64,000 nt of DNA from Ignavibacteriales bacterium (GTDB lineage Bacteria; Bacteroidota; Ignavibacteria; Ignavibacteriales; Melioribacteraceae): contig JAPLFG010000003.1 in the NCBI GenBank assembly GCA_026390795.1, forward strand, positions 1,736,001 through 1,800,000, in the 5' to 3' direction. A program made the translations under genes and the position numbers. Below the pieces are notes generated by a model. That model did not search any database. It saw only the letters and a program-made list of their open reading frames with translations, and was not told the origin of the DNA. Positions within the stretch are counted from its first letter, which is position 1, and every line of letters starts with the position of its first letter. This document shows, one piece after another, positions 17,211 to 26,824 of the stretch.

Positions 17211-17971
17211 ACAAGAAATCGTTCCTTATAATAATTGCGGCGGTTTTTATTTTCATTGCCGCAGATTCATTTGCCCAGCAGAAATCGGTTTCAATTCCGT
17301 TTCCTAAAATTAATGTAGATGTTGGTACTGCTAAGAATGGTAATGATGTTTCTGTAACACTTCAAATTTTATTATTAATGACCGTTCTATCGCTTGCACC
17401 TTCTCTGGTTATAATGACAACCGCATATTTGCGAATCATAATTGTGTTTTCATTTTTAAAGAGCGCACTTGGGACGCAGCAGATGCCGCCGTCTCAGCTC
17501 CTGGCTGGAGTTGCGCTCTTTATTACTTTTTTTATAATGGCGCCGACTTGGAATAAGGTCAACGACGAAGCGCTTAAGCCGTTAATGGCCAATAAAATCA
17601 ATGTTGAGGAAGCCTACAACAAAGGTATTGAACCAATTCGACAGTTCATGTTCAAACAGACACGCAGTGAAGATATGGAATTGTTTATTGGGTTATCCAA
17701 CCTTCCTCGACCTGCAAATAGGAACGAAGTTTCTACAATTATTTTAATTCCATCTTTTGTTCTTAGCGAATTGCGCGCGGGATTTATAATGGGATTTTTT
17801 CTTTTCATTCCGTTCATAATGGTTGATATGATAATCTCCAGCATACTAATGTCCATGGGAATGATGATGATGCCGCCAATGATGATCTCTCTTCCATTTA
17901 AAATTTTACTTTTCATTCTTGTTGACGGCTGGAATTTAATTGTCGGTTCTTTGGTAAGGAGTTTTGCATAA
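17207..17971 (+). CDS. fliP: flagellar export gate protein FliP
   Basis: FliP forms the export pore with FliQ and FliR. Like other FliP proteins it has a cleavable signal peptide (about 1-23, ending SFAQ). Hallmarks include LLLMTVLSLAPSLVIMTTAY, LRIIIVFSFLKSALGTQQMP and the Met-rich plug SILMSMGMMMMPPMMISLPF. Length 254. The start overlaps the fliO stop as ATGA, and fliQ follows without a gap. Confidence 0.98.
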   Translation: MNKKSFLIIIAAVFIFIAADSFAQQKSVSIPFPKINVDVGTAKNGNDVSVTLQILLLMTVLSLAPSLVIMTTAYLRIIIVFSFLKSALGTQQMPPSQLLAGVALFITFFIMAPTWNKVNDEALKPLMANKINVEEAYNKGIEPIRQFMFKQTRSEDMELFIGLSNLPRPANRNEVSTIILIPSFVLSELRAGFIMGFFLFIPFIMVDMIISSILMSMGMMMMPPMMISLPFKILLFILVDGWNLIVGSLVRSFA

Positions 17972-18241
17972 ATGACTGAAGAACTCATCATAGAAGTGTT
18001 GAAAGAAACTTTCTGGACCACGTTTTTGATCCTTCTTCCGGTTCTGGGCGTTTCTCTAATAGTCGGAATTTTTATTTCTGTTTTTCAAGCCGCAACTTCA
18101 ATTCAAGAAATGACTTTAACATTTGTTCCCAAAATCATTGCTGCGGCATTGGTCATAATTTTTATGCTGCCGTGGATGATTGATAAAATGGTTGCAATCA
18201 CAATAAAAATGTTCACAATGTTTCAACATGTGCTGCGATGA
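17972..18241 (+). CDS. fliQ: flagellar export gate protein FliQ
   Basis: The 89-residue protein has two membrane helices (about 17-40 and 52-75) and the family segment LLPVLGVSLIVGIFISVFQA followed by ATSIQEMTLTFVPKI. It starts on the base after the fliP stop and overlaps fliR by 4 bases. Confidence 0.97.
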   Translation: MTEELIIEVLKETFWTTFLILLPVLGVSLIVGIFISVFQAATSIQEMTLTFVPKIIAAALVIIFMLPWMIDKMVAITIKMFTMFQHVLR

Positions 18242-19014
18242 CAGAAATTTTAATCGGCGATTTTGTGATAGTTCTCCTCATTTTTCTACGAATCATTTCA
18301 ATGATAGTGACTGCTCCCATATTGGGGCATAATTCATTTCCAACAATTGCCAAAATATTTCTGTCGATGGTCATTGCGTACATGGTTTTTTTGACTATTG
18401 ACAAAAGCAAAATTGTTATCGATATAAATCTTATCTCGCTCGCTCTAAGTGCCGCAAAAGAAATTATTACCGGAATAATTATGGGCTTTATGCTCAACTT
18501 TGTTTTTTACGGAATTTCTTTTGCCGGTCATTTAATTGGTTACGATATGGGATTGATGATGGCTGAAGTTATGAATCCATTGCAGGAAGCAAACAATAAT
18601 GTTGTTGGAGAAGTAATTTATTATGTCTCGATGATGATTTTTATTCTTATCAACGGGCATCATTACATAATCAGCGCCGTAGTTGCTTCATTTAGTGTTG
18701 TTCCTCTTTCTAAGAGTACTGTAACTTTACCAGTAGTACAGTTGATTGTAAAATATTCCTTTGCGGTTTTTACAATTGCAATAAAAATTGCAGCGCCAAT
18801 AATGGTTTCTTTCTTCTTAGTTCATATTGCCGAAGGTATTATCTCGCGCGTTATTCCGAATATCCAGGTATTCTTTGTAACACAACCGGCTAAGATTGGG
18901 CTTGGACTTGTTTTTCTTTCTGCATTGGCACCGATTTATGTTTTTGTTATAAAAAATTTGCTCCAGAATTATGAATCGCAACTCACAAATATTATCAAAA
19001 CGATGGGTATCTGA
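18238..19014 (+). CDS. fliR: flagellar export gate protein FliR
   Basis: FliR completes the FliPQR gate. The 258-residue polytopic protein shows FLRIISMIVTAPILGHNSFP near the N-terminus, SFAGHLIGYDMGLMMAEVMN in the middle and ISRVIPNIQVFFVTQPAKIG near the C-terminus, all typical of FliR. Translation is probably coupled to fliQ through the ATGA overlap. Confidence 0.97.
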   Translation: MTEILIGDFVIVLLIFLRIISMIVTAPILGHNSFPTIAKIFLSMVIAYMVFLTIDKSKIVIDINLISLALSAAKEIITGIIMGFMLNFVFYGISFAGHLIGYDMGLMMAEVMNPLQEANNNVVGEVIYYVSMMIFILINGHHYIISAVVASFSVVPLSKSTVTLPVVQLIVKYSFAVFTIAIKIAAPIMVSFFLVHIAEGIISRVIPNIQVFFVTQPAKIGLGLVFLSALAPIYVFVIKNLLQNYESQLTNIIKTMGI

Positions 19015-19016
19015 TA

Positions 19017-20102
19017 ATGGCTGAGAATGACGGACAGGAAAAATCCGAACAACCGACCGGCAAGAAATTATCGGATGCTAGGGATAAAGGGCAGGTTGCC
19101 AATAGCAAAGAGATCAATTCACTTGCTGTCTTTGGCACTGGCTTAATTTTAATTTATCTCACGAAAGGATTTCTTGGAGAAAAGTTTTCTGAGTTTACAA
19201 TTGAAACATTAGGATCGCTCGAAAAATTTGACCTCAACAAAACAATAATTCAAACCTACATGCTGAAATGGGCTCTTTTTTTTATTACTCTTCTTGCTCC
19301 GGTTTTAATTGGAATTGTTGTGGTTACTTTAATAACCAACATTGCGCAAGTAGGATTCAAGTTTAAGACAAGCGTTTTCATGCCCAAAATGGAACGCTTT
19401 AACCCCTTCACCGGAATTAAGAGAATTTTATTTTCATCACATTCTTTCATTGAAGTCGCAAAATCATTAGCAAAATTATTCATGATAGGATTGTTCACTT
19501 ACTTTATTATTTCAAAATTGATTCAGGATACAAGTCTTCTAATTCAGCTAAGTATCGAAGAGACTTTAAAGTTTATGCTCGATGCGGCATTCTCGATGAT
19601 CTGGAAGATCGTTCTCTTCTTTGCAGCTCTTGCCGCAATTGATTTGACTTTCCAAAAATTCAAATTCAAAAAAGATATGATGATGTCTAAAGAAGAAGTG
19701 AAAGAAGAGATGAAACAGAGCGAAGGCGATCCGCATATCAAGGCAAGAATACGAAGACAGATGTTATCTATGGCGCACAAGAGAATGATGAAAGATGTTC
19801 CCAAAGCTGATGTAGTTGTAACAAATCCTACTCACTTTGCTATTGCTATCAAATATGAAATTAATAAAGACAACGCCCCCAAAATAGTTGCTAAAGGTAT
19901 GGATGAACTTGCACAGCGAATCAAGAAAATTGCGGTCGAAAATAATATTCCTCTTTATGAAGACAAAGAACTTGCACGGGCACTCTACAAATCTGCTGAA
20001 GTCGGCTATGAAATACCGACAAAATTATTTAAAGCAGTAGCTCAAATTCTTGCATACATCTTTCAAATGAAAAAACTGAAAAAGAAAAGGAGTATAATCT
20101 AG
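19017..20102 (+). CDS. flhB: flagellar export switch protein FlhB
   Basis: FlhB controls the change of export substrate from hook to filament. The opening GQEKSEQPTGKKLSDARDKG is the standard FlhB start. Four membrane helices occupy about 28-215. The autocleavage site NPTH is at residues 270-273 (VVVTNPTHFAIAIKY), so self-cleavage should occur. Length 361 is normal. It lies 2 bases after fliR. Confidence 0.98.
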   Translation: MAENDGQEKSEQPTGKKLSDARDKGQVANSKEINSLAVFGTGLILIYLTKGFLGEKFSEFTIETLGSLEKFDLNKTIIQTYMLKWALFFITLLAPVLIGIVVVTLITNIAQVGFKFKTSVFMPKMERFNPFTGIKRILFSSHSFIEVAKSLAKLFMIGLFTYFIISKLIQDTSLLIQLSIEETLKFMLDAAFSMIWKIVLFFAALAAIDLTFQKFKFKKDMMMSKEEVKEEMKQSEGDPHIKARIRRQMLSMAHKRMMKDVPKADVVVTNPTHFAIAIKYEINKDNAPKIVAKGMDELAQRIKKIAVENNIPLYEDKELARALYKSAEVGYEIPTKLFKAVAQILAYIFQMKKLKKKRSII

Positions 20103-20106
20103 CCGG

Positions 20107-22158
20107 ATGAAAGCTCTCGGTAAAAATAGCGATATATTTCTGGCGTTCGGTTTAATCATGATGCTGGGGTTAATGCTTGTTCCGCTCTCCCCGACAGTCC
20201 TTGATTTTCTATTTGCACTTAACATCACACTTTCGATTTTAGTCCTAATCGTTTCTCTTTATATACAATCGCCTTTGGATATTTCTGTCTTTCCGGGATT
20301 GCTGCTGGTAACAACTTTGTTCCGTCTTGGTTTGAATATCAGTTCAACGCGGTTGGTCCTAATAGAAGGTTATGCGGGAAGAGTAATCGAATCATTCGGT
20401 TCATTTGTAGTTGGCGGTAATTATGTTGTGGGCTTCATTGTATTTATAATACTTGTTGTTATTCAGTTCATAGTAATTGTAAAAGGATCCGGAAGAATTT
20501 CTGAAGTAGCCGCGCGTTTCACTCTTGATGCAATGCCCGGAAAGCAGATGGCGATTGATGCTGATTTGAACACCGGACTGGTTTCAGAAAGCGATGCGAG
20601 AAAAAGAAGAGAAAATATTAGCCGTGAAGCTGAATTTTACGGTGCGATGGATGGAGCCAGCAAATTTGTTAAAGGTGATGCAATTGCGGGATTAATAATA
20701 AATGGCGTTAATATTCTCGGCGGATTTATAATCGGTGTAGCTCAAAAAGGATTATCGTTTCAAGACGCACTTCAAACGTATACAATTCTTACAATCGGTG
20801 ATGGACTGGTTTCACAAATTCCGGCATTGATTATTTCTACTGCTGCCGGTCTTGTAGTAACACGCAGCGCTGCAGGCACAGCTTTAGATTTTCAAATGAA
20901 AACACAGCTCTTCTCAAATCCAAGAGTACTTGGAATAGTGAGCGGTGCAATCTTTTTATTTGCTTTGATTCCGGGAATGCCTGCAATTCCATTTTTAATG
21001 ATCAGTATTATATTAGGTACAACGTCATACGTTTCTAAGAAAAATAAAACTTCTATTCCGTTGAATAATACTGAGGAAGAAATTCTGATTGCTGAACCGG
21101 CGGAAGAAAAAATTGAGCAGTATTTACAAGTTGATCCAATTGAAATTGAGATCGGGTACGGACTTATAAGTCTTGTTGATGAAAAGCAGGGCGGAAATCT
21201 ATTCCAAAAAATTTCTTCTACAAGAAAATTAATTGCGCTTGAATTCGGAGTTTTAATTCCGCCTGTTAGAGTACGTGACAATCTTCAACTTGCACCGAAT
21301 GAATATATTATCAAAATAAAAGGAAATGTTATTTCCAATTATGAAGTTTTTCCGGACCGTCTTCTTGCTATGAATCCGGGTACTATTGAAGAAACTTTAT
21401 CTGGAATGCCGACGACAGATCCAGCGTTTGGTCTGCAAAGTTTTTGGATTACAAGTGAGGAAAAAGAAAAATCTGAAATGCTCGGTTACACTGTTGTTGA
21501 TTGCATCTCTGTTCTATCCACTCATCTCCAGGAGGTGTTGAAGAAAAATTTTGACAAAATACTTTCACGGCAGGAAGTAAAACAGCTTCTCGAAAATATT
21601 AAAAAAGATTACTCAGCCGTTGTTGATGAAATCAATCCGGAAGTATTAAATCTTGGTACAATTCAAAAAGTTTTGCAAAACTTATTGAAAGAAAACATTC
21701 CGATAAAAGATTTTGTACAGATTCTTGAAGCGTTGATTGATTATTCCAAAACAACTAAAAATGTTGATGTACTCACGGAATATGTACGCCACACAATCGG
21801 AAGCACAATTGCAACTCTTTACAAAGATTCAAATGGAATTATACATGCAAGCGCGCTAAGCGAAAACTTGGAAACGGCAATAACCAAGTCGCTCCAGGCT
21901 CAAAAGGATAGCATAGTTACACTCGGTTTAAATCCAATGGTTTTGCGTGAACTAAATTTACAGCTTCAACAAATGATTGAAAACTTTAACAAACTCGGGT
22001 ACTTGCCAATTCTAATTACATCGGCAACTATCCGTCCGTATTTCTACCGATTGGTAAACAGCAGTTTCCCGGATTTGACGGTACTGTCATATTCCGAGTT
22101 GCCGTCAAATATCGAATTGGAATTTTTAGGAAAGCTAGAGGTAAAAAATGCAAATTAA
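20107..22158 (+). CDS. flhA: flagellar export apparatus protein FlhA
   Basis: FlhA is the large gate and docking platform. The N-terminal half has about eight membrane helices and the FHIPEP-type block TTLFRLGLNISSTRLVLIEG, then RFTLDAMPGKQMAIDADLNT. The cytoplasmic half (about 330-683) binds chaperone-substrate complexes. The length of 683 is usual. Its 3-prime end overlaps flhF by 11 bases. Confidence 0.98.
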   Translation: MKALGKNSDIFLAFGLIMMLGLMLVPLSPTVLDFLFALNITLSILVLIVSLYIQSPLDISVFPGLLLVTTLFRLGLNISSTRLVLIEGYAGRVIESFGSFVVGGNYVVGFIVFIILVVIQFIVIVKGSGRISEVAARFTLDAMPGKQMAIDADLNTGLVSESDARKRRENISREAEFYGAMDGASKFVKGDAIAGLIINGVNILGGFIIGVAQKGLSFQDALQTYTILTIGDGLVSQIPALIISTAAGLVVTRSAAGTALDFQMKTQLFSNPRVLGIVSGAIFLFALIPGMPAIPFLMISIILGTTSYVSKKNKTSIPLNNTEEEILIAEPAEEKIEQYLQVDPIEIEIGYGLISLVDEKQGGNLFQKISSTRKLIALEFGVLIPPVRVRDNLQLAPNEYIIKIKGNVISNYEVFPDRLLAMNPGTIEETLSGMPTTDPAFGLQSFWITSEEKEKSEMLGYTVVDCISVLSTHLQEVLKKNFDKILSRQEVKQLLENIKKDYSAVVDEINPEVLNLGTIQKVLQNLLKENIPIKDFVQILEALIDYSKTTKNVDVLTEYVRHTIGSTIATLYKDSNGIIHASALSENLETAITKSLQAQKDSIVTLGLNPMVLRELNLQLQQMIENFNKLGYLPILITSATIRPYFYRLVNSSFPDLTVLSYSELPSNIELEFLGKLEVKNAN

Positions 22159-23266
22159 AAAATATATCGCTCCATCATTAAAGGAAGCTACACAGCAAAT
22201 GAAACTTGAGATGGGTATCGACGCAATTATTCTTGGCACGCGTGTTCTCGAAAATGACAAACGATTCAATTTGAAAAAGATGTATGAAATAACTGCCGGT
22301 ATAGACCAGCCCGCCAAAGCGAGTGTTGATAATCGCGTTGAACAAAAGAAACCATCTTCGGAAACTTATAAATCCGAACTTGAAGCGCTGACAAAAAAGA
22401 TTTATCAGAAACCCGAAGTTATTCCTATTTCCGAAGATAAAAAGAATAAAAATTCACGCGCGGCTTCATCGGTAAAAACTTTTGACAGAGAAATAGCCGA
22501 GATAGCCGAAACATTGCAGCTTCACGAGATTCAAAAAAATATTGCTAATACATTGATTCAACATTTATCAAATTCATCCGGGTTTGTTGACGAATCGGAT
22601 ATAGAAAATTATCTCCTCTCAACAATGGCTTCAATGATTCCAACTACAAGTTTTAAAGTGAATAAAAAGAAGACACATAAGATAGCTCTTGTCGGTCCAA
22701 CTGGAGTTGGAAAAACAACATGTATCGCAAAACTTGCTGTAATCTCTAAAATAATTCACAAGCTCAATGTAGGACTTATCTCGATTGATACTTACCGGCT
22801 CGGAGCTATTGATCAACTGAGAATATTCTCTGAGATCAGCGATATAGAAATGGCAGTTGCTTATGAACCGGAAGAAATTCCTAAGCTTATAAAAAAGTTT
22901 AAGAACAAGGATTTGATTTTTATTGATACTGTTGGAAGAAGCCAGAACAGCAAAAAAAGTCTGGATGCAATTAAAACTCATCTGGACGCGGCTCAAGTTG
23001 ATGAAACAGTGCTTGTTGTTAGCGCAACCAATTCAACCAGAACTAATAATGATGTCGCTGAAAAATTTAAAAGTTTGAAATACAGCTCGGTCATTTTTTC
23101 GAAAGTTGATGAAGCGGTTTCATACGGCAATATTATGAATCTGGCTGTAACTCAAAATATACCGGTTATGTTTTTAACTAATGGTCAAGTTATTCCGGAC
23201 GACATTGTTTCCGTAACTCCGGCATTTTTGGCAAATATGGTTTACACAGGTAAGTTGTACAAATGA
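22148..23266 (+). CDS. flhF: flagellar SRP-family GTPase FlhF
   Basis: FlhF sets the cellular location, and in polar flagellates the number, of flagella. Residues 1-45 are the basic N-terminal part (IKKYIAPSLKEATQQMKLEM). The GTPase domain starts at about 178 with GPTGVGKTT at 183-191, then ISIDTYRLGAIDQL and IDTVGRSQNS. Length 372. flhG follows with ATGA overlap. The pair suggests controlled placement of one or few flagella, which is an inference. Confidence 0.95.
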   Translation: MQIKKYIAPSLKEATQQMKLEMGIDAIILGTRVLENDKRFNLKKMYEITAGIDQPAKASVDNRVEQKKPSSETYKSELEALTKKIYQKPEVIPISEDKKNKNSRAASSVKTFDREIAEIAETLQLHEIQKNIANTLIQHLSNSSGFVDESDIENYLLSTMASMIPTTSFKVNKKKTHKIALVGPTGVGKTTCIAKLAVISKIIHKLNVGLISIDTYRLGAIDQLRIFSEISDIEMAVAYEPEEIPKLIKKFKNKDLIFIDTVGRSQNSKKSLDAIKTHLDAAQVDETVLVVSATNSTRTNNDVAEKFKSLKYSSVIFSKVDEAVSYGNIMNLAVTQNIPVMFLTNGQVIPDDIVSVTPAFLANMVYTGKLYK

Positions 23267-24096
23267 ACAGTCAAGCATCACGACTGATGGAGCTAAACAA
23301 ACTTGCGGAAGTTGGAAAAAGAAATTCCGTTTCCAAGATTATCTCTGTCTGCTCGGGCAAAGGCGGTACCGGAAAAACTTTTTTCGCTGCAAATTTTGCT
23401 TATCAACTTTCACGGCTGAATAAAAAAGTTTTGCTTGTTGATCTTGACCTAAATTTCTCAAATCTGAATATCCTATTGAATCAAACTACAACTAAAACAA
23501 TTTCTTCTTTCTTTGCGCAGACCGAATCAATAGACGAAATAGTTTTTAACTATGCCGTCAATCTGGATTTAATTTACGGGGACTCGGGAAGAAGCGATTA
23601 CCCAAGAGTAAGCCGGGAAATTTTAGATTACTTCTTTGTTATGCTTAGAAAGATTCAAGACAAGTATGATTATATCATTTTAGATTCATCGGCCGGGGCA
23701 TATGATCTGGTGCTTCGCCAACTACTAAAATCGGATTATAACATTATTGTAACATCCCCGGAACCAACTGCCTTGATGGACGCATATGTTATTTTAAAAC
23801 TTTTGATTGAGAACGAATCCGAAACAGAAAGATTTGTTGTGGTTAATAAATGCAGTGATGCCGACGAAGGAGAAAATGCATTTATAAATCTTTCAACGGC
23901 AGTCAATCATTTCTTAAAAGAACATTTAGAATTGCTCGGAATAATCAGTTATGACAGCGCCGCGCATAAATCAATTATTAATCAAGAACTGCTTCTTAAT
24001 TTCGATCCGCAATCGATCGCAGCAAATGAAATTAATCTATTTGTAAAGCGATTCATTACTATCACACAACTGGCTAATAATAACCAACCCAGATAG
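23263..24096 (+). CDS. flhG: flagellar number regulator FlhG (MinD/ParA family)
   Basis: FlhG (YlxH, FleN) is an ATPase that antagonises FlhF and limits flagellar number. The deviant Walker A motif SGKGGTGKT is at about 30-38, followed by LLVDLDLNFSNLNILL, and DSSAGA replaces the usual DTGAG switch. Length 277. The N-terminal 20 residues (MNSQASRLMELNKLAE) resemble the FlhF-activating helix of the family. Confidence 0.93.
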   Translation: MNSQASRLMELNKLAEVGKRNSVSKIISVCSGKGGTGKTFFAANFAYQLSRLNKKVLLVDLDLNFSNLNILLNQTTTKTISSFFAQTESIDEIVFNYAVNLDLIYGDSGRSDYPRVSREILDYFFVMLRKIQDKYDYIILDSSAGAYDLVLRQLLKSDYNIIVTSPEPTALMDAYVILKLLIENESETERFVVVNKCSDADEGENAFINLSTAVNHFLKEHLELLGIISYDSAAHKSIINQELLLNFDPQSIAANEINLFVKRFITITQLANNNQPR

Positions 24097-24209
24097 TCAA
24101 AGCAACTCTTTTTCTTTCTAAATCATTCAAAAACCAATGTTTGCAATGCCCCGGCGGCATACATGGTATGGTATAGTGTTTGCAACTTTATAAACAAAAA
24201 AAGGATGCT

Positions 24210-24446
24210 ATGAACAAGATAATTCTTCAAACCGGGTTGCTGATATTTTTCTTTTCGGTAATCTATTTTACACAACGGGGAATGCCTCTTGAAAAAATTC
24301 TACTCAATTCATTTGTCATCTTTATCATAGTTACTTCTATGCTTAGCATAATAGTAATTGGAATAATTAAAGCAATTAATAGAAACTCGCTTAATAAATT
24401 GAGCGACTATTCAGAGAACTTAGCAGGAAAAACAAAAAATGAGTAA
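24210..24446 (+). CDS. small two-helix membrane protein of unknown function
   Basis: The ATG at 24210 follows AAGGA at a suitable distance and gives 78 residues; an in-frame TTG at 24180 would add ten polar residues without a ribosome site. Two membrane segments (about 5-22 and 31-55) are followed by a short basic tail. I recognise no family. It is placed between flhG and fliA and overlaps fliA by 8 bases, so it is probably co-translated with the sigma factor. Confidence 0.7.
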   Translation: MNKIILQTGLLIFFFSVIYFTQRGMPLEKILLNSFVIFIIVTSMLSIIVIGIIKAINRNSLNKLSDYSENLAGKTKNE

Positions 24447-25071
24447 TACAGCTCTTTGGACCTCGTACAAACAAAATCCATCAACGGATTTGAAGAAACA
24501 GATTGTTCTAAATTATGTAAATCTTGTTCACTACGTAATTCACAAGACAAATCTGATTCAAAACGGAATTCTAGACCGCCGAGATTTTTTCCAATTTGGC
24601 ATTGAAGGATTAAGCGAGGCCATAGACCGTTTCGATCCCGATTTCGGGACCAAATTTGAGACGTATGCAATTCAGCGTATACGCGGAAAAATTTATGATG
24701 AGCTCCGCAAATACACGGATAAATTTGAACATGCAGTTCAAGGCGATAGCTGTACAAGTTATTCTTTGTCCAGTATCTCCTTGAATCAAACCGTAAACGA
24801 TGATGACGGTATGCAATATCAAGAGCTTATCCCAAGCAGCGCAGAAAAACCCGATGCCATTCTGGAAACAAAAGATTTAAAACAAAGATTGGTTGATATT
24901 ATAAAAGAACTAGGCGAAAGGGAAAGAACAATTTTGAGCTTGTATTACTACGAAGAATTGAACTACAAAGAAATTGCACAGGTGTTAAATATTACGGTTT
25001 CTCGAGTATCGCAGATTCATTCTAAAATAATTAGCGCACTTAAACTTAAGCTGGCAGAGTACAATGGTTGA
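24439..25071 (+). CDS. fliA: flagellar sigma factor sigma-28 (FliA)
   Basis: FliA directs RNA polymerase to late flagellar promoters and is held back by FlgM until the hook is finished. Region 2 (RRDFFQFGIEGLSEAIDRFD, then KFETYAIQRIRGKIYDELR) and region 4 (LGERERTILSLYYYEELNYK, then EIAQVLNITVSRVSQIHSK) are complete. Length 210 is slightly short for the family (about 240). Seven strict sites of its expected consensus are in this window, and flgM is at 52440. Confidence 0.96.
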   Translation: MSNTALWTSYKQNPSTDLKKQIVLNYVNLVHYVIHKTNLIQNGILDRRDFFQFGIEGLSEAIDRFDPDFGTKFETYAIQRIRGKIYDELRKYTDKFEHAVQGDSCTSYSLSSISLNQTVNDDDGMQYQELIPSSAEKPDAILETKDLKQRLVDIIKELGERERTILSLYYYEELNYKEIAQVLNITVSRVSQIHSKIISALKLKLAEYNG

Positions 25072-25936
25072 TGTTAAGCATCCTGAATTAAAAGAAAACA
25101 TTAGAAAGAAGCTTCTGAATATTGGCACACTTCCGTCTATACCTCACATTATAACGGAAGTTTCTCAGATGCTGGACAGCGATAGAACAAGCGCAACTGA
25201 TCTTTGCAAAATCATTTCTCAAGATCAAGGTATTGTCACAAAAATACTTGCAGTTGCAAATTCTCCATTGTATGGATTGCCAAGACGAGTTTCTACAATC
25301 GAGTTTGCAGTGATCATTATCGGTTTTGAACATATCAGAAATATTTTAGTTGCACTATCTCTTGTTGAAGCTTTTAAAGCCAAAAATACTCCGGATTGGA
25401 ATCAGAATGCTTACTGGATCCACTCGTTGTTGACCGCAACAGCAGCAAAAAGAATTGCTGATGATCTTCACTACCCAAAATCCGGTGAAGTTTTTACTGC
25501 AGGCCTTCTTCACGATTTGGGTCTTGTAGTTCTTCAACGTTATTTGAATTCCGAATTCAAAAATATTTTAAGTATGATCGAGACAGATCAGGTCAATCAC
25601 TTTACGGCAGAAGAAAAAACTCTTGGTTTTACACATCAGGATATAGGCGTGTTCTTACTTGAGAGATGGAATTTCCCTCCATACATAAGCGAAGCTATAC
25701 TCTATCATCATAAACCGTCACTAACGGAAAAAGGAAGAGTTCTGGCTTCACTTATTCATCTTGCAGATTATATGACCCAGCGTTTATCAATAGGGGCTTT
25801 CGATTGGGATAATAATTTCGAACTCGATGAAAACATAATAGACATCCTCGGTTTTGGGAGTTTTCAATATTTAGAAGAATTTATTTTAGGCTACGAACCT
25901 TTATTTAAAAGTCATCTTGAATCAATAAATCTATAG
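25064..25936 (+). CDS. HDOD-domain signalling protein 1
   Basis: The 290 residues are almost wholly one HDOD domain: PSIPHIITEVSQML, ISQDQGIVTKILAVANSPLY, RRVSTIEFAVIIIGFEHIRN, then AGLLHDLGLVVLQRY and a late HH pair. HDOD proteins are helical scaffolds related to HD phosphohydrolases, usually without proven enzyme activity. They are common in chemotaxis and motility signalling. It overlaps fliA by 8 bases and is followed 6 bases later by a paralogue, so it belongs to the same operon. Confidence 0.9.
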   Translation: MVDVKHPELKENIRKKLLNIGTLPSIPHIITEVSQMLDSDRTSATDLCKIISQDQGIVTKILAVANSPLYGLPRRVSTIEFAVIIIGFEHIRNILVALSLVEAFKAKNTPDWNQNAYWIHSLLTATAAKRIADDLHYPKSGEVFTAGLLHDLGLVVLQRYLNSEFKNILSMIETDQVNHFTAEEKTLGFTHQDIGVFLLERWNFPPYISEAILYHHKPSLTEKGRVLASLIHLADYMTQRLSIGAFDWDNNFELDENIIDILGFGSFQYLEEFILGYEPLFKSHLESINL

Positions 25937-25942
25937 GCTATC

Positions 25943-26824
25943 ATGGAAACAATAACAACTGATTATTCGCAGAAGCGCGAGCGAACAGAATTGATCTTGA
26001 AAAAAGTTAATACATTAGCTCCCATTCCGAAGCTGTTAACTGAAGTGTTGGAACTGTTGAACGATCAATATACAAGTCCGCACATTTTATCAAAAGCAAT
26101 ATCCAAAGATCAAAGCGTAGTACTAAAACTTCTTACAATTGCCAACTCTCCATTTTACGGATTAACGAAAAGAGTATCTTCGATTGAGTTTGCAATAATG
26201 ATTTTAGGTTACGATGAAATCAGAAATATTGTTTCTGCACTTTCGCTGATGGAATCGATGAGGAACAAAAGCGATCAATATCTTGATCAGAAAAATTTCT
26301 GGATGCACTCATACATTACAGCTACAATCTCCAAAAAAATTGCAATGGATTTTGGGTTGGAAAAAAGCGGTGAAGCATTTCTTGCAGGACTTTTACATGA
26401 TCTCGGAATTTCAGTTGTCCATCGTTTCATGCATTCTGACTTTGTTAGTATTTGCGATCTTGTTAACAATGGTACCACATATCTTGATGCAGAAAGACAA
26501 GTTTTAGGAATAGACCATCAGTTGGTAGGAGAAATGCTTCTAAAGAATTGGAACATTCCTGAATTGATTTGCAATATTGTCAAGAATCATCACTCGCCGA
26601 ATTTGTCTCAAGAAGCGCCGGTATTAAGTTCTGTAGTTCATCTGGCAGACTATATGACCCAGAAATTGCAGATGGGAGAATTGAATTGGGACGGCAACAT
26701 TGAATTGAACGAGCACATTTTTAATAATCTGCATTTCAAAGATTTGACGGATCTTGGAAAATTTATAGAAAATTACCGTGAGCCATTAGTTGGTCAACTT
26801 GAATCATTGAGGTATTTAATTTGA
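25943..26824 (+). CDS. HDOD-domain signalling protein 2
   Basis: This 293-residue protein is a clear tandem paralogue of the gene before it, with the same landmarks (APIPKLLTEVLELL, SKDQSVVLKLLTIANSPFYG, AGLLHDLGISVVHRFMHSDF, NHHSP, VHLADYMTQKLQMG). Similarity runs end to end, so the pair arose by whole-gene duplication. The downstream kinase-like gene starts 4 bases inside its end (TTGA), which suggests the three work as a unit. Confidence 0.9.
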   Translation: METITTDYSQKRERTELILKKVNTLAPIPKLLTEVLELLNDQYTSPHILSKAISKDQSVVLKLLTIANSPFYGLTKRVSSIEFAIMILGYDEIRNIVSALSLMESMRNKSDQYLDQKNFWMHSYITATISKKIAMDFGLEKSGEAFLAGLLHDLGISVVHRFMHSDFVSICDLVNNGTTYLDAERQVLGIDHQLVGEMLLKNWNIPELICNIVKNHHSPNLSQEAPVLSSVVHLADYMTQKLQMGELNWDGNIELNEHIFNNLHFKDLTDLGKFIENYREPLVGQLESLRYLI

